Assembly (NCBI GenBank): GCA_037379885.1
Contig: JARRJC010000014.1
Coordinates: forward strand, 1 to 64,000
Reading direction: 5' to 3'
DNA from: Limibacillus sp.
Lineage (GTDB): Bacteria > Pseudomonadota > Alphaproteobacteria > Kiloniellales > CECT-8803
DNA length: 64,000 bases
The notes beneath the pieces are model-generated. The model did not search any database. It worked only from the letters and a program-made list of their open reading frames with translations, and was not told the origin of the DNA. The first letter of the stretch is position 1; the number at the start of each line of letters is the position of its first letter. Position numbers and translations under genes: made by a program. Positions 52,195 to 61,196 of this stretch are shown here, in pieces.

Positions 52195-52797
52195 CTACAT
52201 CATGCCCTCTACAACGGTAAGGCCCAGGGAATGCCAGGCTTGCATCCCTCCTCTGTAGTACATGATCTTTTCTGCGGGGTAGCCCTCGCGAAGCATTGCT
52301 TTGATGGCCATTGGTGATTGTCCGCACCATGGGCCATTACAGAACAGCAAGACTTCCTCGGCATTTCGGCAATCCCAGGCGCCATCCCGCTTCTCACAAC
52401 CTATTTCATCGAGACGGCCAGCCATCTCCGTGTATGGCATATTGATCGCTCCCGGGATGGTGCCTTCTAAGTGCCATTCGATCGTACGACCATCGATCAG
52501 CTTCCCCCCTTTCTCCGCGAAGGCGAGCAGCTCCATCTCACCGACTGTTCTCACGCCGGGCGCAACTTGCATTGGCTGAATGCAGAAGGGAGGACATGGT
52601 CTGGACGTCTTGGCGTAAGCAGGATCGATCGTTGCGTCGACGTCCTGATTTCGCATGATCTCTACGGGTCCATCCGGCGTCTGGACCGTCACGCTTGGAG
52701 TATCTCCATTCAGCTTGACTTGCAGCTCTTCGGCAAATCCGCCGTCAGGCCTGGTAAGGAGCAGCATTGCTAAAGCAACCAGTCCGACAAATCTCAT
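52195..52797 (-). CDS. Exported rhodanese-like protein
   Basis: A 200-residue protein from ATG 52797 (MRFVGLVALAMLLLT), which has GGAGGA six bases upstream. A signal peptide ends near GGFAE. The segment SRPCPPFCIQPMQVAPGV holds two Cys, followed by a rhodanese fold (AKGGKLIDGRTIEWHLEG-like region) with the active-site Cys in LLFCNGPWCGQSP and the final segment YYRGGMQAWHSLGLTVVEG. It may transfer sulfur in the periplasm. It is not obviously part of an operon. Confidence 0.83.
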   Translation of the reverse strand: MRFVGLVALAMLLLTRPDGGFAEELQVKLNGDTPSVTVQTPDGPVEIMRNQDVDATIDPAYAKTSRPCPPFCIQPMQVAPGVRTVGEMELLAFAEKGGKLIDGRTIEWHLEGTIPGAINMPYTEMAGRLDEIGCEKRDGAWDCRNAEEVLLFCNGPWCGQSPMAIKAMLREGYPAEKIMYYRGGMQAWHSLGLTVVEGMM

Positions 52798-52958
52798 CGA
52801 TTCCTCCATCGCCATCGAGTCATTCGAGCAGGATGGAAATCATAATCATAAATTCGAATGTGTTCAAAATATAAGCCGGCTCGGCGCCGAGCGCCCTTCT
52901 GGTCACATCGGCTCTGAACCAATAGCGGGCCCTCGGTTGGAGCCCTATGGCATCTCTA

Positions 52959-53471
52959 CTAGGTTCTGATGTCTCTGCGAGTCGATATGGCGGACTCTTC
53001 CGCTCTTATGCGAACCCATAGGATTGCCCCATTGAGAAGGCTGAAGATCAGAGCCGTCTTCCAGAGCCCGAAGGCAATGGGAAGCAATGCGATCTCGCCA
53101 ACCACCACTGCGTAGTTGGGATGACGGAGGAATCGGTAGGGGCCTCTCTTCACGAGGGGTTCGCCGGGCAGGGTGATTATGCGTGTCGTCCAGTATTCCC
53201 CCAGGCTGAGCACAACCCAGACACGGATGGTCTGGAGCACCAGGAAGGCGCCGAGAGCCAACCAGAGCACTCCCCCGTCGGGGTCACCAAGGAGAAACAC
53301 TGAGAGCAACCAGGCGCTGTGCAAGGCAATGATAACCGGGTAGTGCCTACGACCAACCTCCTGGCCGCCGCGTGCCAGAAGACGTTTGGTGTTTCGCCGA
53401 GCGACCCATAGCTCGATAAGCCGCTGAACGGCGACCAGGATAACCAGGATTTGCGGCAATCCGACATTCAT
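52959..53471 (-). CDS. Isoprenylcysteine carboxyl methyltransferase-like membrane protein
   Basis: A 170-residue membrane protein with about four helices. The C-terminal signature VKRGPYRFLRHPNYAVVVGEI followed by RAEESAI matches the ICMT family, whose bacterial members methylate small lipids, including alkylpyrone or alkylresorcinol products of type III polyketide synthases (SrsB and BpsB types). It overlaps the upstream type III PKS stop by four bases (ATGA), so it almost certainly acts on the PKS product. Confidence 0.85.
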   Translation of the reverse strand: MNVGLPQILVILVAVQRLIELWVARRNTKRLLARGGQEVGRRHYPVIIALHSAWLLSVFLLGDPDGGVLWLALGAFLVLQTIRVWVVLSLGEYWTTRIITLPGEPLVKRGPYRFLRHPNYAVVVGEIALLPIAFGLWKTALIFSLLNGAILWVRIRAEESAISTRRDIRT

Positions 53472-54544
53472 GCCCTATGGCCCGGCTCCAGAAGCTGCTG
53501 CGCGCAGGTGAAGCCGGGGCCGAGAGCCAATGAAAAGGTGGGGCCCTTCAACTCCCAATCCTCCGCCTCCAATAGATGGGAAAGAACGAAGAGCGCGGTC
53601 GGCGATGACATGTTCCCGAACTTGCGCAGCACCTCCCTTTCATGCTGCAGGTCGCCTTGCTGGCGCTGCAGAACGGCCTCCAACGCAGAAACGACCTTGG
53701 CGCCTCCGGGGTGGCAAGCGGTGTGGACAATGTCATGGGAGGTCATGCCGCGGTCTTCGAGGAATTTTTCGACAACCGACCGGGCATCGGACCGAATGAT
53801 GGCTGGAATATCCCTTGAGAAGATGACCCCAAGGCCGTCCTCTTCGATGCTCCAACCCATCACCCCTCGGCTTTCCGGCCAGCGATGTTGCGCGGAGGCC
53901 GTCAACCGCGGCGCCGCATCCGGACCGTCGCAGGAAACCAGGGCCGCCGCCGCGCCATCTCCAAACAGCACCGTGGCGATCACGTTTCCTTTTGTCAGGT
54001 CATCTTCGCGAAAGTTCAGCGAGCAGAGTTCGAGCGCCAGCAGCAACACCCGCTTGCCGGGCTGCGCCTCTGCAAGGCCCGCAGCCTGCCCCAGACCAAT
54101 CACTCCACCCGCGCACCCAAGGCCGAAAACCGGCAATCGCTGCACGTCCTCTCGGAACGGCAATCTGTCCATCAGCAGGGCGTCGAGCGACGGCGTGGCG
54201 ACACCGGTGCTGCTGATAAACAGGAGCGAGTCCACGTCTGATGCCTCCATTCCGGCAGCGGTCAGGCAATCGCGTGCGGCGGCTTCCATCAGGTCCAACC
54301 CAATCCTGCTGTAGATATCCGAACGCTCGATCCAGCCATGTGGCTGGCCATACCATTCCGGCGGCATGGCCGCCCATCGTTCCTCTACTCCCGCATTGTC
54401 GTAGGCGGACAACAAGGCCGTTATGGGAAAGCCACGGCTGCCGAAATGCCGATGCGCCCAATCGCGAACCCACTCCTGCGATAGTCGGTGTTCCGGCAAG
54501 GCAGTCGCCATCGACAAAAGCTTCGCAGTTCCCGGCATCGTCAA
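53468..54544 (-). CDS. Type III polyketide synthase
   Basis: A 358-residue chalcone-synthase-family enzyme starting MTMPGTAKLLSMATALPEH. The catalytic triad is visible: Cys in PVFGLGCAGGVIGL, His in TACHPGGAKVV and Asn in FGNMSSPTALFVL. The C-terminal GPGF loop is present as ALGPGFTCAQQLL. Such bacterial enzymes make alkylresorcinols, alkylpyrones or tri/tetraketide pyrones from acyl-CoA starters. Its stop overlaps the methyltransferase gene, and it is divergent from a 2OG oxygenase gene across a 276-base gap. Confidence 0.92.
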   Translation of the reverse strand: MTMPGTAKLLSMATALPEHRLSQEWVRDWAHRHFGSRGFPITALLSAYDNAGVEERWAAMPPEWYGQPHGWIERSDIYSRIGLDLMEAAARDCLTAAGMEASDVDSLLFISSTGVATPSLDALLMDRLPFREDVQRLPVFGLGCAGGVIGLGQAAGLAEAQPGKRVLLLALELCSLNFREDDLTKGNVIATVLFGDGAAAALVSCDGPDAAPRLTASAQHRWPESRGVMGWSIEEDGLGVIFSRDIPAIIRSDARSVVEKFLEDRGMTSHDIVHTACHPGGAKVVSALEAVLQRQQGDLQHEREVLRKFGNMSSPTALFVLSHLLEAEDWELKGPTFSLALGPGFTCAQQLLEPGHRA

Positions 54545-54820
54545 CCCTCATTCTTCAGGGTCGATCTTGCGCCTTTCGATCGACCATAAAAAGGGGCGGC
54601 CGAAGAAACAGAGATCTGCGCGGGAGTTGTGGCTGGTCGTCAGCTGGTCGCTGCGCGGATCTCCAAGGCTTCAAGGTTTCCGCCTTCCATGAGGGGCGCT
54701 GCTCTCCAGCGACCGCCGGTTTCAGGGCGATACTTGCCCTGCAAGCAAAGTGATTGCTGGAACCGGAAAAGCGGCGCAACAATCTCCTGTCGAACAGCTG
54801 TCATTTGTGGGGGCAAAGCT

Positions 54821-55675
54821 ATGGTATCGGCAGAAGACGGCATAGACCTGCAACGCTATCCAATTCACCAACCCGGCTCTGCGGAATTCAATCGCCTGCT
54901 GGAGAGTATCCACGAAAACTTAGAGCGTCAGGGCTGCGCCAAACTGGACGGATTCGTGAAACCGGCGGCCGCCCGAGCGCTCAAGGAGGAGGGCGACCGC
55001 GTCGCCTGTTTTGCGCATCGTTCCTTCAACCGGGTGAATCCCTACTTCACCTCGGATGACGAAGAGCTTCCGCCGGACCACCCGCGCCGCCGCTTCAATG
55101 AGCGGTCCAACGCCTTTGTACCCGCCGATAACTTTGGCCATGAGAGCCTGCTTCGGGCGATCTACGAGTGGCCGAGATTCACGGACTTCATAAGACGTTC
55201 GCTAAAGGAGAAAGAAGGATCCTTCTACCGCTATGACGATCCCCTGGCGGACGTCATTATCAATGTGGTTGATCCCGGTGGCGGTTTCCCATGGCACTTC
55301 GATACCAACACCTACACGGTGACACTGGGCATTCAGCCAGCGGAACGGGGCGGCCTGTTCCAGTACTGCCCCCAGTTGCGATCCGCGGAGTCTGAGAACT
55401 ACGACCAAGTGGCTGCGGTTATGGATGGCGATCAAACCAAGGTGCGCTCCCTCGAACTTCAACCGGGTGATCTACAGATTTTCCTTGGCCGCTACTCCTT
55501 GCACCAGGTCACCGCTGTCGAAGGGTCGCTGCCGCGCTACGTTGGGATTTTCTCCTACGCCAACGAACCGGGCATGTGTGGCCGTGTTGAGCGGACGCGC
55601 CAACTCTATGGGCGGGTTCTGCCGGTTCATCTGGAGCGGGACAAGAAGCGGCGCGCTGACGCACTGCAAGACTGA
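54821..55675 (+). CDS. 2OG-Fe(II) oxygenase (ArpA/BesD-like)
   Basis: A 284-residue non-heme iron enzyme starting at ATG 54821 (MVSAEDGIDLQRYPIHQ) with GGGGGCAAAG before it. The facial triad appears as His and Asp in PWHFDTNTYTVTLGIQP and distal His in RYSLHQVTAVEG, with the 2OG-binding Arg in PRYVGIFSYANEP. The sequence resembles the ArpA/BesD group that hydroxylates or halogenates free amino acids; the HxD (not HxG) motif here predicts hydroxylation. Being divergent from the type III PKS pair it could tailor a PKS product, but amino acid hydroxylation is equally possible. Confidence 0.8.
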   Translation: MVSAEDGIDLQRYPIHQPGSAEFNRLLESIHENLERQGCAKLDGFVKPAAARALKEEGDRVACFAHRSFNRVNPYFTSDDEELPPDHPRRRFNERSNAFVPADNFGHESLLRAIYEWPRFTDFIRRSLKEKEGSFYRYDDPLADVIINVVDPGGGFPWHFDTNTYTVTLGIQPAERGGLFQYCPQLRSAESENYDQVAAVMDGDQTKVRSLELQPGDLQIFLGRYSLHQVTAVEGSLPRYVGIFSYANEPGMCGRVERTRQLYGRVLPVHLERDKKRRADALQD

Positions 55676-56260
55676 CGGGGATTGGCGGACACCTATTCCC
55701 AAGCCTGTTCGATGGTGGTTGACCATCATTGGATATGAAGCAGGTTTACTGGACCCTCTCCAATCACCTGATAAGCGATCTTTAGGCCATCACAATCTGC
55801 ATAACGATTGTTTGGTCTTTGCATCCACGGCGCCTTTTAGAGCTACGAGGATGGCCGAGAGATCATGGGGCCTCATTATCGAAAAGAAATTCCCTGATCC
55901 TCGATTCTATTTCCCTGTTTGGCTCATTAGGGAAATCATCCAATTTTGACTGCAAAATCAGGTGCTTGGCATTACTAAGATGAGCGTGTCCGCGCCAAGA
56001 TCTTGGAATTTCCCTGTATTTTCCAGGTTAGCAGGGAATTTTGCTCAGAGATGAGTTCGCTCCAGACTGCCTCCGCCACCACTCCTCCTCCAGATCTCCC
56101 TCTAGTTTGAGAGGGTCGCCAGAGACGCCAGCATTCGCCGGGGTCGCGCTCCTCGCTTTTTCGGGGAAAGCCGTCCTCTAGAAGCATCACCTGGGCGGGT
56201 CTCCGCTTCCAGGGGCGAAGCGATCTGCCGTTGTGTCGTCTGGCGATCCCCGCTAGAGGG
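55676..56260. other. Long non-coding gap with repeat element
   Basis: About 585 bases without a credible gene. The left part is AT-richer than the neighbours, and the stretch 55890-56038 contains repeated TTCCCTG motifs. No start codon with a ribosome site is seen. Confidence 0.55.
55890..56038. repeat. TTCCCTG repeat cluster with terminal inverted repeat
   Basis: TTCCCTG occurs at 55890, 55911 and 56010, and the reverse complement CAGGGAA at 56032-56038, with a related TTAGGGAAAT at 55928. The last pair can form a hairpin (ATTTCCCTG ... CAGGGAATTT with one mismatch). Repeated short sequences of this kind occur in many alphaproteobacterial intergenic regions, in my recollection often near past insertions; their identity is not established here. 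Confidence 0.5.
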
Positions 56261-57019
56261 TCAAATGCACTCCCCACCGTCGATGACGAGGGCATGCCCG
56301 GTCATGAAGGAGGATCTTTCAGAGGCCAGGAAGACAACACCATCGGCGATTTCTTCCACCGTGCCGAAGCGGCCCATCGGAATGGCGTTTGCGATATAGG
56401 ATTCCAGCTTGTCGCGCCCGCCCATCTGAACCTCGAACCCCCTGTTGAAGGGCGTGTCGATGAAGCCAGGGCATAGGGCGTTGAAGCGAATTCCCTCATG
56501 TGCGTAATCGGCGGCCATCTGCCGGGTCATCGCCAAGATGGCGTGCTTGGTCGTGGCGTAGGCGATCATTCCGCGATCGTATTGGACCCCGGAATTGGAC
56601 GAGGTGATGATGATGCTGCCGCCACCCTGCCGGCGCATCGGGACAATGGCGGCTTGTGCGGCCACGAAATGCGATCGGACATTGATGGCCCAGGATGCGT
56701 CCATGTCGTCGACCGCCACCTGCTCCAGCTTGCCTTCAATCTGGATGCCGACGTGAGAGTGCAGGATATCAAGATGTCCGTAGCGCTCTGCCGTACCACC
56801 GACGGCGGCGCGAAGAGCCGTGTCGTCGGTTACGTCAAGCTCAAGCGCCTCAGCCTTCCAACCCTCTTCGCGAAGGCCCTGCGCAATCGCCTCCGCGCCG
56901 CTCAAGTTCTTGTCCGCCAACACGACCTGCGCGCCCTCGCGCGCCAAGGCCTTTGCTCCCGCCGCCCCGATCCCGGAGGCTGCGCCTGTGACGAGTGCGA
57001 CATGTCCCTCTAGTAACAT
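56261..57019 (-). CDS. SDR-family oxidoreductase
   Basis: A 252-residue enzyme from ATG 57019 (MLLEGHVALVTGAASGIG), with GGAG eight bases upstream; an earlier ATG lacks this. TGAASGIG binds cofactor, Ser lies in IITSSNSGV, and Tyr-Lys in AYATTKHAI. C-terminal FNRGFEVQMGGRDKLESYIANA and the end LVIDGGECI are typical of SDRs. It is 27 bases downstream of the polyamine-type permease gene on the same strand and so probably belongs to that import operon. Confidence 0.88.
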   Translation of the reverse strand: MLLEGHVALVTGAASGIGAAGAKALAREGAQVVLADKNLSGAEAIAQGLREEGWKAEALELDVTDDTALRAAVGGTAERYGHLDILHSHVGIQIEGKLEQVAVDDMDASWAINVRSHFVAAQAAIVPMRRQGGGSIIITSSNSGVQYDRGMIAYATTKHAILAMTRQMAADYAHEGIRFNALCPGFIDTPFNRGFEVQMGGRDKLESYIANAIPMGRFGTVEEIADGVVFLASERSSFMTGHALVIDGGECI

Positions 57020-57046
57020 TCGAATCTCCAAGTGTTGCCGGCGTCC

Positions 57047-57859
57047 TCAGTGTTTCGGGCCGCGGCGAAGGATAAGCTGGGCGATGATCAGCAGGATGAG
57101 CGAAACCACCATCACCATCGTTCCAATGGCGTTGATCTCTGGCGTGATGCCACGGCGGATCGACGAGAAGATATAGATCGGCAGTGTCGTCTCCGACCCG
57201 GCGACGAAGAAGGCGATGATGAAATCGTCGAAACTGAAGGTGAAGCTAAGCAGGAAACCGGCAAGGATCGCGGGCGCGATCAAGGGCAGCGTTACCTGTC
57301 TGAAGGTGCCGAAGGGCGTGGCATAGAGGTCCGCGGAGGCTTCGGCCAAGGCCTGCTCAAGGCCGGCGAGCCGCGCTCTGACGATTATGATGACCAGCGC
57401 CATGGTGAACATGGTGTGGGCGGCGACCAGCGAGATCGTGCCCATGGAGAGGGACGGCGGTTCGGCATCTTCCGGCCAGATCGAAGCCAGCCAGGGATTC
57501 ACCACGTCGAAGACCGTCACCAGTGCGATCAGGGTCGCTATGCCGATCACGATTCCGGGAATCATCACGGCGATGTAGATGATGGAATCAAAGATCGCGC
57601 GCGCCGGTCCCCGGATGCCTTGCAAGCCGACAGCGGCGAGCGTGCCCACGACGCTGGCGAGAGTCGCCGAGACGAAAGCGACGAAGAGGCTCGTCTCCAG
57701 CGCATCCATCACGAAGGGGTTGTTCAATGCGCGGCCATACCACTTGGCCGAAAAGCCCTGAAGGTCGCTCGCATGGCGGCCGGCGTTGAAGCTGAACAGC
57801 GCGATGATCCCGATCGGGGCGTAGAGGAACAGGTAGACGACGAAGGCGTAAATCCTCAT
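57047..57859 (-). CDS. Polyamine-type ABC transporter permease (PotC-like)
   Basis: A 270-residue permease, six membrane spans, starting MRIYAFVVYLFLYAPIGIIAL. The inner loop EASADLYATPFGTFRQVTLPLIAPAI is the EAA motif, and FSFDDFIIAFFVAG is typical of PotC. It follows the PotB-like gene by nine bases. Import may be of a polyamine or a related opine or amine. Confidence 0.9.
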   Translation of the reverse strand: MRIYAFVVYLFLYAPIGIIALFSFNAGRHASDLQGFSAKWYGRALNNPFVMDALETSLFVAFVSATLASVVGTLAAVGLQGIRGPARAIFDSIIYIAVMIPGIVIGIATLIALVTVFDVVNPWLASIWPEDAEPPSLSMGTISLVAAHTMFTMALVIIIVRARLAGLEQALAEASADLYATPFGTFRQVTLPLIAPAILAGFLLSFTFSFDDFIIAFFVAGSETTLPIYIFSSIRRGITPEINAIGTMVMVVSLILLIIAQLILRRGPKH

Positions 57860-57868
57860 GGCCGGCGC

Positions 57869-58720
57869 TCACATGATCGAGGTGTCGTCGCGCTGCGTGT
57901 TCAAACGCGCGATCAACCGCATGTAGAGAGTGACCGTCACCAGCATGATCACAATCAACGTGAAGGCCACGGCGGAGCCGTAGGCCCAGTTGCGCGACTG
58001 GAGGAAAAGGTCCACCAACGCGTTGCCGACAAAAAACACCTTTCCGCCCCCGAGCAGCGCGGGGATCAGGAACTCCCCCATCAGCAGTATGAAAACCAGC
58101 ATGCAGCCGGTCGCCACGCCCGGGATCGAGAGCGGCACGGTGACCTTGAAGAAGGTCGCCAAGGGCCGCGCGCCGAGGTCGGAAGACGCCTCCAGCAGCC
58201 GCTTGTCCAGGCGGTCCAGACTCACGTAGATCGGAAAGACCATCAGCGGCAGATAGCCGTAGATGATGCCGATCAGAACGGCGAAGGGCGTGTAGATGAG
58301 CTGAACGTCGCCGATCCCCACGGCCTCAAGCAGTTGGGGAATGCCCCGGCCGCCGAGGATATAGATCCAAGCGTAGCTGCGGATGAGAATGCTGGTCCAA
58401 AAGGGAACGATGACCAGCACGAGCAGGAGCGTCTTCCACTTCGCACTGGTTCGCACCGCAAGCTGGTAAGCCAGCGGATAGGCGATCAGCATCGCCGCGA
58501 GCGTTCCCAAGGGCGCCAGGATCATGGTGTTCTTGAAAGCGGTCAGCCGCGCGGGAAGATTGGCGTATTGCTCGAAGGTGAAGGCGGGGACATAGCCGCC
58601 GGCCGGTCCCCGCTCTCCAAAGCTGAAGATCAAAACGACGCTGAGGGGCAGCACCAGCATGACCAGAAACCACGCCGCCGCCGGTGCGACGAGCAGCCAG
58701 TTTCGCTCGGTCCGGGTCAT
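57869..58720 (-). CDS. Polyamine-type ABC transporter permease (PotB-like)
   Basis: A 283-residue permease beginning MTRTERNWLLVAPAAAWFLVMLVLPLSVVLIFSF. Six hydrophobic segments are visible; the EAA loop is LLEASSDLGARPLATFFKVTVPLSIP. It pairs with the PotC-like protein; both sit in one operon with a binding protein and ATPase. Confidence 0.9.
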   Translation of the reverse strand: MTRTERNWLLVAPAAAWFLVMLVLPLSVVLIFSFGERGPAGGYVPAFTFEQYANLPARLTAFKNTMILAPLGTLAAMLIAYPLAYQLAVRTSAKWKTLLLVLVIVPFWTSILIRSYAWIYILGGRGIPQLLEAVGIGDVQLIYTPFAVLIGIIYGYLPLMVFPIYVSLDRLDKRLLEASSDLGARPLATFFKVTVPLSIPGVATGCMLVFILLMGEFLIPALLGGGKVFFVGNALVDLFLQSRNWAYGSAVAFTLIVIMLVTVTLYMRLIARLNTQRDDTSIM

Positions 58721-58744
58721 GCCTGGCGCCGCCCCCTCGGGTCG

Positions 58745-59902
58745 TTAGGCGGACTTGAAGCGCGCGAGCAGTTCCGCGCGGTTCGGGTCCGTCAGGGTCG
58801 CCGCTGCACCGAACTCCAGGGCGTCCAGAAGGTCCTGGGCCGGATAGAGGATCGGGTCCTCCAGCATCTCCTGCGGCAGGAGCGCGTTGGTCCGGCTGTC
58901 CGCAACGGGGTAGCCATGGGCCAGAACCTCGCGGGCGTTCACTTCCGGGTTCAGCATGTGGTTGATCAAGGCATAGGCGGCCTCGCGGTGCGGCGCGCCC
59001 TTCGGGATGGCGTAGTAGTCACTCCAGATCTCCCCGCCTTCTTTGCCGAGCACATAGTCGATCTCGGGAATGTCCGAGTTCAACTGCTTGCCATCGCCGG
59101 TCCAGCACATGGTCAGCCAGGCGTCACCCGAGCGCATTGCAGGCTGATAGTCCGAAGAGATGGCGAAGAGGTGCGGCTTGACGTCGATCAGGAGCTTTTC
59201 CGCATCGGCGAGTTCGGCGGGGTCCACCGAATTGAAGGAGTACCCGAAGTACTTGAGCGCGTTGCCGATGGTCGTCAGCTGATAGTCGTGAACCATGGTG
59301 CGGCCCGAGTAGTCATCCATCGTGCGGTCGAAGAAGTCCTTCCAAGTCGTGAAAGGCTTGCCTCCGTCGTGCGAGGTGTTCACGGCGAAACCGGTGGTTC
59401 CCCAGTTCTTCGGAACTGCGTAAAGCGTCCCATCGACCGTGCCCGCATCGGCAAAGCGCGGGTCGAAGGCGCTGGCGTCGTAGTTGGACAGCTTGGAGAC
59501 GTCCAGCGGCTCGATGAGGTCCTCGGCCACGTAGGTCGTAATCGTGTAGTTGGTTGGAACGAAAACGTCCCAGCCGCTGCCACCCGCCTGCAACTTGGCG
59601 AGCATCTCCTCGTTCGAGCCGAAGACGTTTACCTGCACGAAGGCGCCGGTGTTGTCGGTGAACATCTCGAAGTTCGCCGGATCGTGGTAGTTCGGCCAGG
59701 TCGCGAGCACGACCCGGTCGCCGATGTGGCTGTCGGCTTTGGCGATGCCCGGGCGGAGACCCGGCACCGCGGCACCGAGGACCGCCGTGGCGGCGCCCAG
59801 ACCGGTCACGCCCAGGAAGTGTCTGCGGGTGACCGACCCCTTCTGGAACCGGCGGAGTTCTTCCATGAATTTCTTTTTCGAAATCGGATCGTGGTCCTTC
59901 AT
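58745..59902 (-). CDS. Polyamine-type periplasmic substrate-binding protein (PotD-like)
   Basis: A 385-residue protein with a twin-arginine-like signal (SVTRRHFLGVTGLGAATAVLG) ending near GIAKADS. The mature protein contains LATWPNYHDPANFEMFTDNTGAFVQVNVFGSNEEMLAKL and VFVPTNYTITTYVAEDLIEPLD, as in PotD/PotF. Tat signals are common on this branch. It is the second gene of the operon, 24 bases before the permeases. Confidence 0.88.
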   Translation of the reverse strand: MKDHDPISKKKFMEELRRFQKGSVTRRHFLGVTGLGAATAVLGAAVPGLRPGIAKADSHIGDRVVLATWPNYHDPANFEMFTDNTGAFVQVNVFGSNEEMLAKLQAGGSGWDVFVPTNYTITTYVAEDLIEPLDVSKLSNYDASAFDPRFADAGTVDGTLYAVPKNWGTTGFAVNTSHDGGKPFTTWKDFFDRTMDDYSGRTMVHDYQLTTIGNALKYFGYSFNSVDPAELADAEKLLIDVKPHLFAISSDYQPAMRSGDAWLTMCWTGDGKQLNSDIPEIDYVLGKEGGEIWSDYYAIPKGAPHREAAYALINHMLNPEVNAREVLAHGYPVADSRTNALLPQEMLEDPILYPAQDLLDALEFGAAATLTDPNRAELLARFKSA

Positions 59903-59935
59903 TTTTCGTCTCCCTGTTCGTTGGGTTGGAGTTCG

Positions 59936-61069
59936 TCAGTCTCGCTTGAGGATCAATGCGGCATCCCCACTCCAACTGACATGCGCGCGTTCGCCCGTAT
60001 CGAAGCCAAGCGCTCCGGCCTCGGCTTGCCGGGGGGCCAAGATGATGATGTTTCCAAGGGCTTCGTTGCGGGCGAGATACTCGGTGTGTTCGCCGAGGAA
60101 GATTCTGTTCTGGACGGTTACCTCCAAGCTGCCGTCACTGGCGTTGCGCGCCAGCCGGATCTGCTCCGGGCGGATGCTCAGACAGCCCTCTTCTCCTGCG
60201 CTGATATTCGCGCTCGCTTCACCGGAGAAGCGATGTCCGCTCTCCGTCTGCAGTGTCGCGCGTCCGGCCTCCACCGCCATGACCCGGCCGTCGAAGAAGT
60301 TTGACGTGCCGACGAAGTCGGCGACATAGCGTGAATTGGGGCTGTCGTAGAGTTCCTGTGGGCTGCCGACCTGAACGATTCGGCCATCTCGCATCACGCA
60401 GACGCGGTCGCTGAGGGACAAGGCCTCCTCCTGGTCGTGCGTCACGAGGATGAAGGTGATCCCGAGTTGGCGTTGAAGGTCCTGCAGCTCGATCTGCATC
60501 TCCTTGCGCAGTTTCCGGTCGAGGGCGGCCAGAGGTTCATCCAGCAGCAGCACTTTCGGTTCGTTGACGATGGCGCGGGCGAGCGCGACCCGCTGCTGCT
60601 GACCGCCGGACATCTCCCAGGTGCGGCGGCTTTCATATCCGGTCAGGCGCACCACCTCGAGCGCGCGCGTCACCTTGTCCGTGATATCGGCCCTGGGCAT
60701 TCGCGGCCGCTGCTGGCGCAACCCATAAGCGATGTTGTCGAAAACAGTTAGATGCGGGAACAGGGCGTAGCTCTGGAAGACCATGTTCACCGGCCTTCGG
60801 TAAGGCTCCAGACCGTTGACCACCTCGCCGTCGATCAGGATCTCGCCCTCTGTCGGCGTCTCGAAACCCGCCAGCATGCGCAGTGCCGTTGTCTTGCCGC
60901 AGCCGGACGGACCCAGGAACGACAGGAACTCGCCGGCCCCTATGGTGAGATTCAAGTCACGTGCCGCCAGCACGTCGCCGAAGGCCTTGGTGACTCCGCG
61001 AAACTCAGCGATCTGCTGTCGTTGCTTTGCTTGATCGTTGTCGTTGTATGCCGGTTCTGCCAAGGCCAT
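59936..61069 (-). CDS. Polyamine-type ABC transporter ATP-binding protein (PotA-like)
   Basis: A 377-residue ATPase. GPSGCGKTTALRML, MSGGQQQRVALARAI and VLLLDEPLAALD are intact, and a TOBE domain occupies the C-terminal 110 residues (about residues 270-370), as in PotA. It is first in the operon, 33 bases ahead of the binding-protein gene, and faces the divergent LuxR regulator across 127 bases. Confidence 0.92.
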   Translation of the reverse strand: MALAEPAYNDNDQAKQRQQIAEFRGVTKAFGDVLAARDLNLTIGAGEFLSFLGPSGCGKTTALRMLAGFETPTEGEILIDGEVVNGLEPYRRPVNMVFQSYALFPHLTVFDNIAYGLRQQRPRMPRADITDKVTRALEVVRLTGYESRRTWEMSGGQQQRVALARAIVNEPKVLLLDEPLAALDRKLRKEMQIELQDLQRQLGITFILVTHDQEEALSLSDRVCVMRDGRIVQVGSPQELYDSPNSRYVADFVGTSNFFDGRVMAVEAGRATLQTESGHRFSGEASANISAGEEGCLSIRPEQIRLARNASDGSLEVTVQNRIFLGEHTEYLARNEALGNIIILAPRQAEAGALGFDTGERAHVSWSGDAALILKRD

Positions 61070-61196
61070 CGACTTTTCTGTAGCTGCATCTCATATTGCA
61101 TGATCAAAACAATCCAAAGAAAAACGGGCGTTTCTGTAAATATGCCTTTTGGGGTATTAATTCTGTCATACACCGATTGTTAGAGGCTTTCTTAGA

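Noticed and set aside
57032..60304. A 1090-codon plus-strand open frame
   Set aside because: Antisense to the polyamine-type permease and binding-protein genes; low-complexity Arg/Gly/His/Asp composition and no start signal support a shadow.
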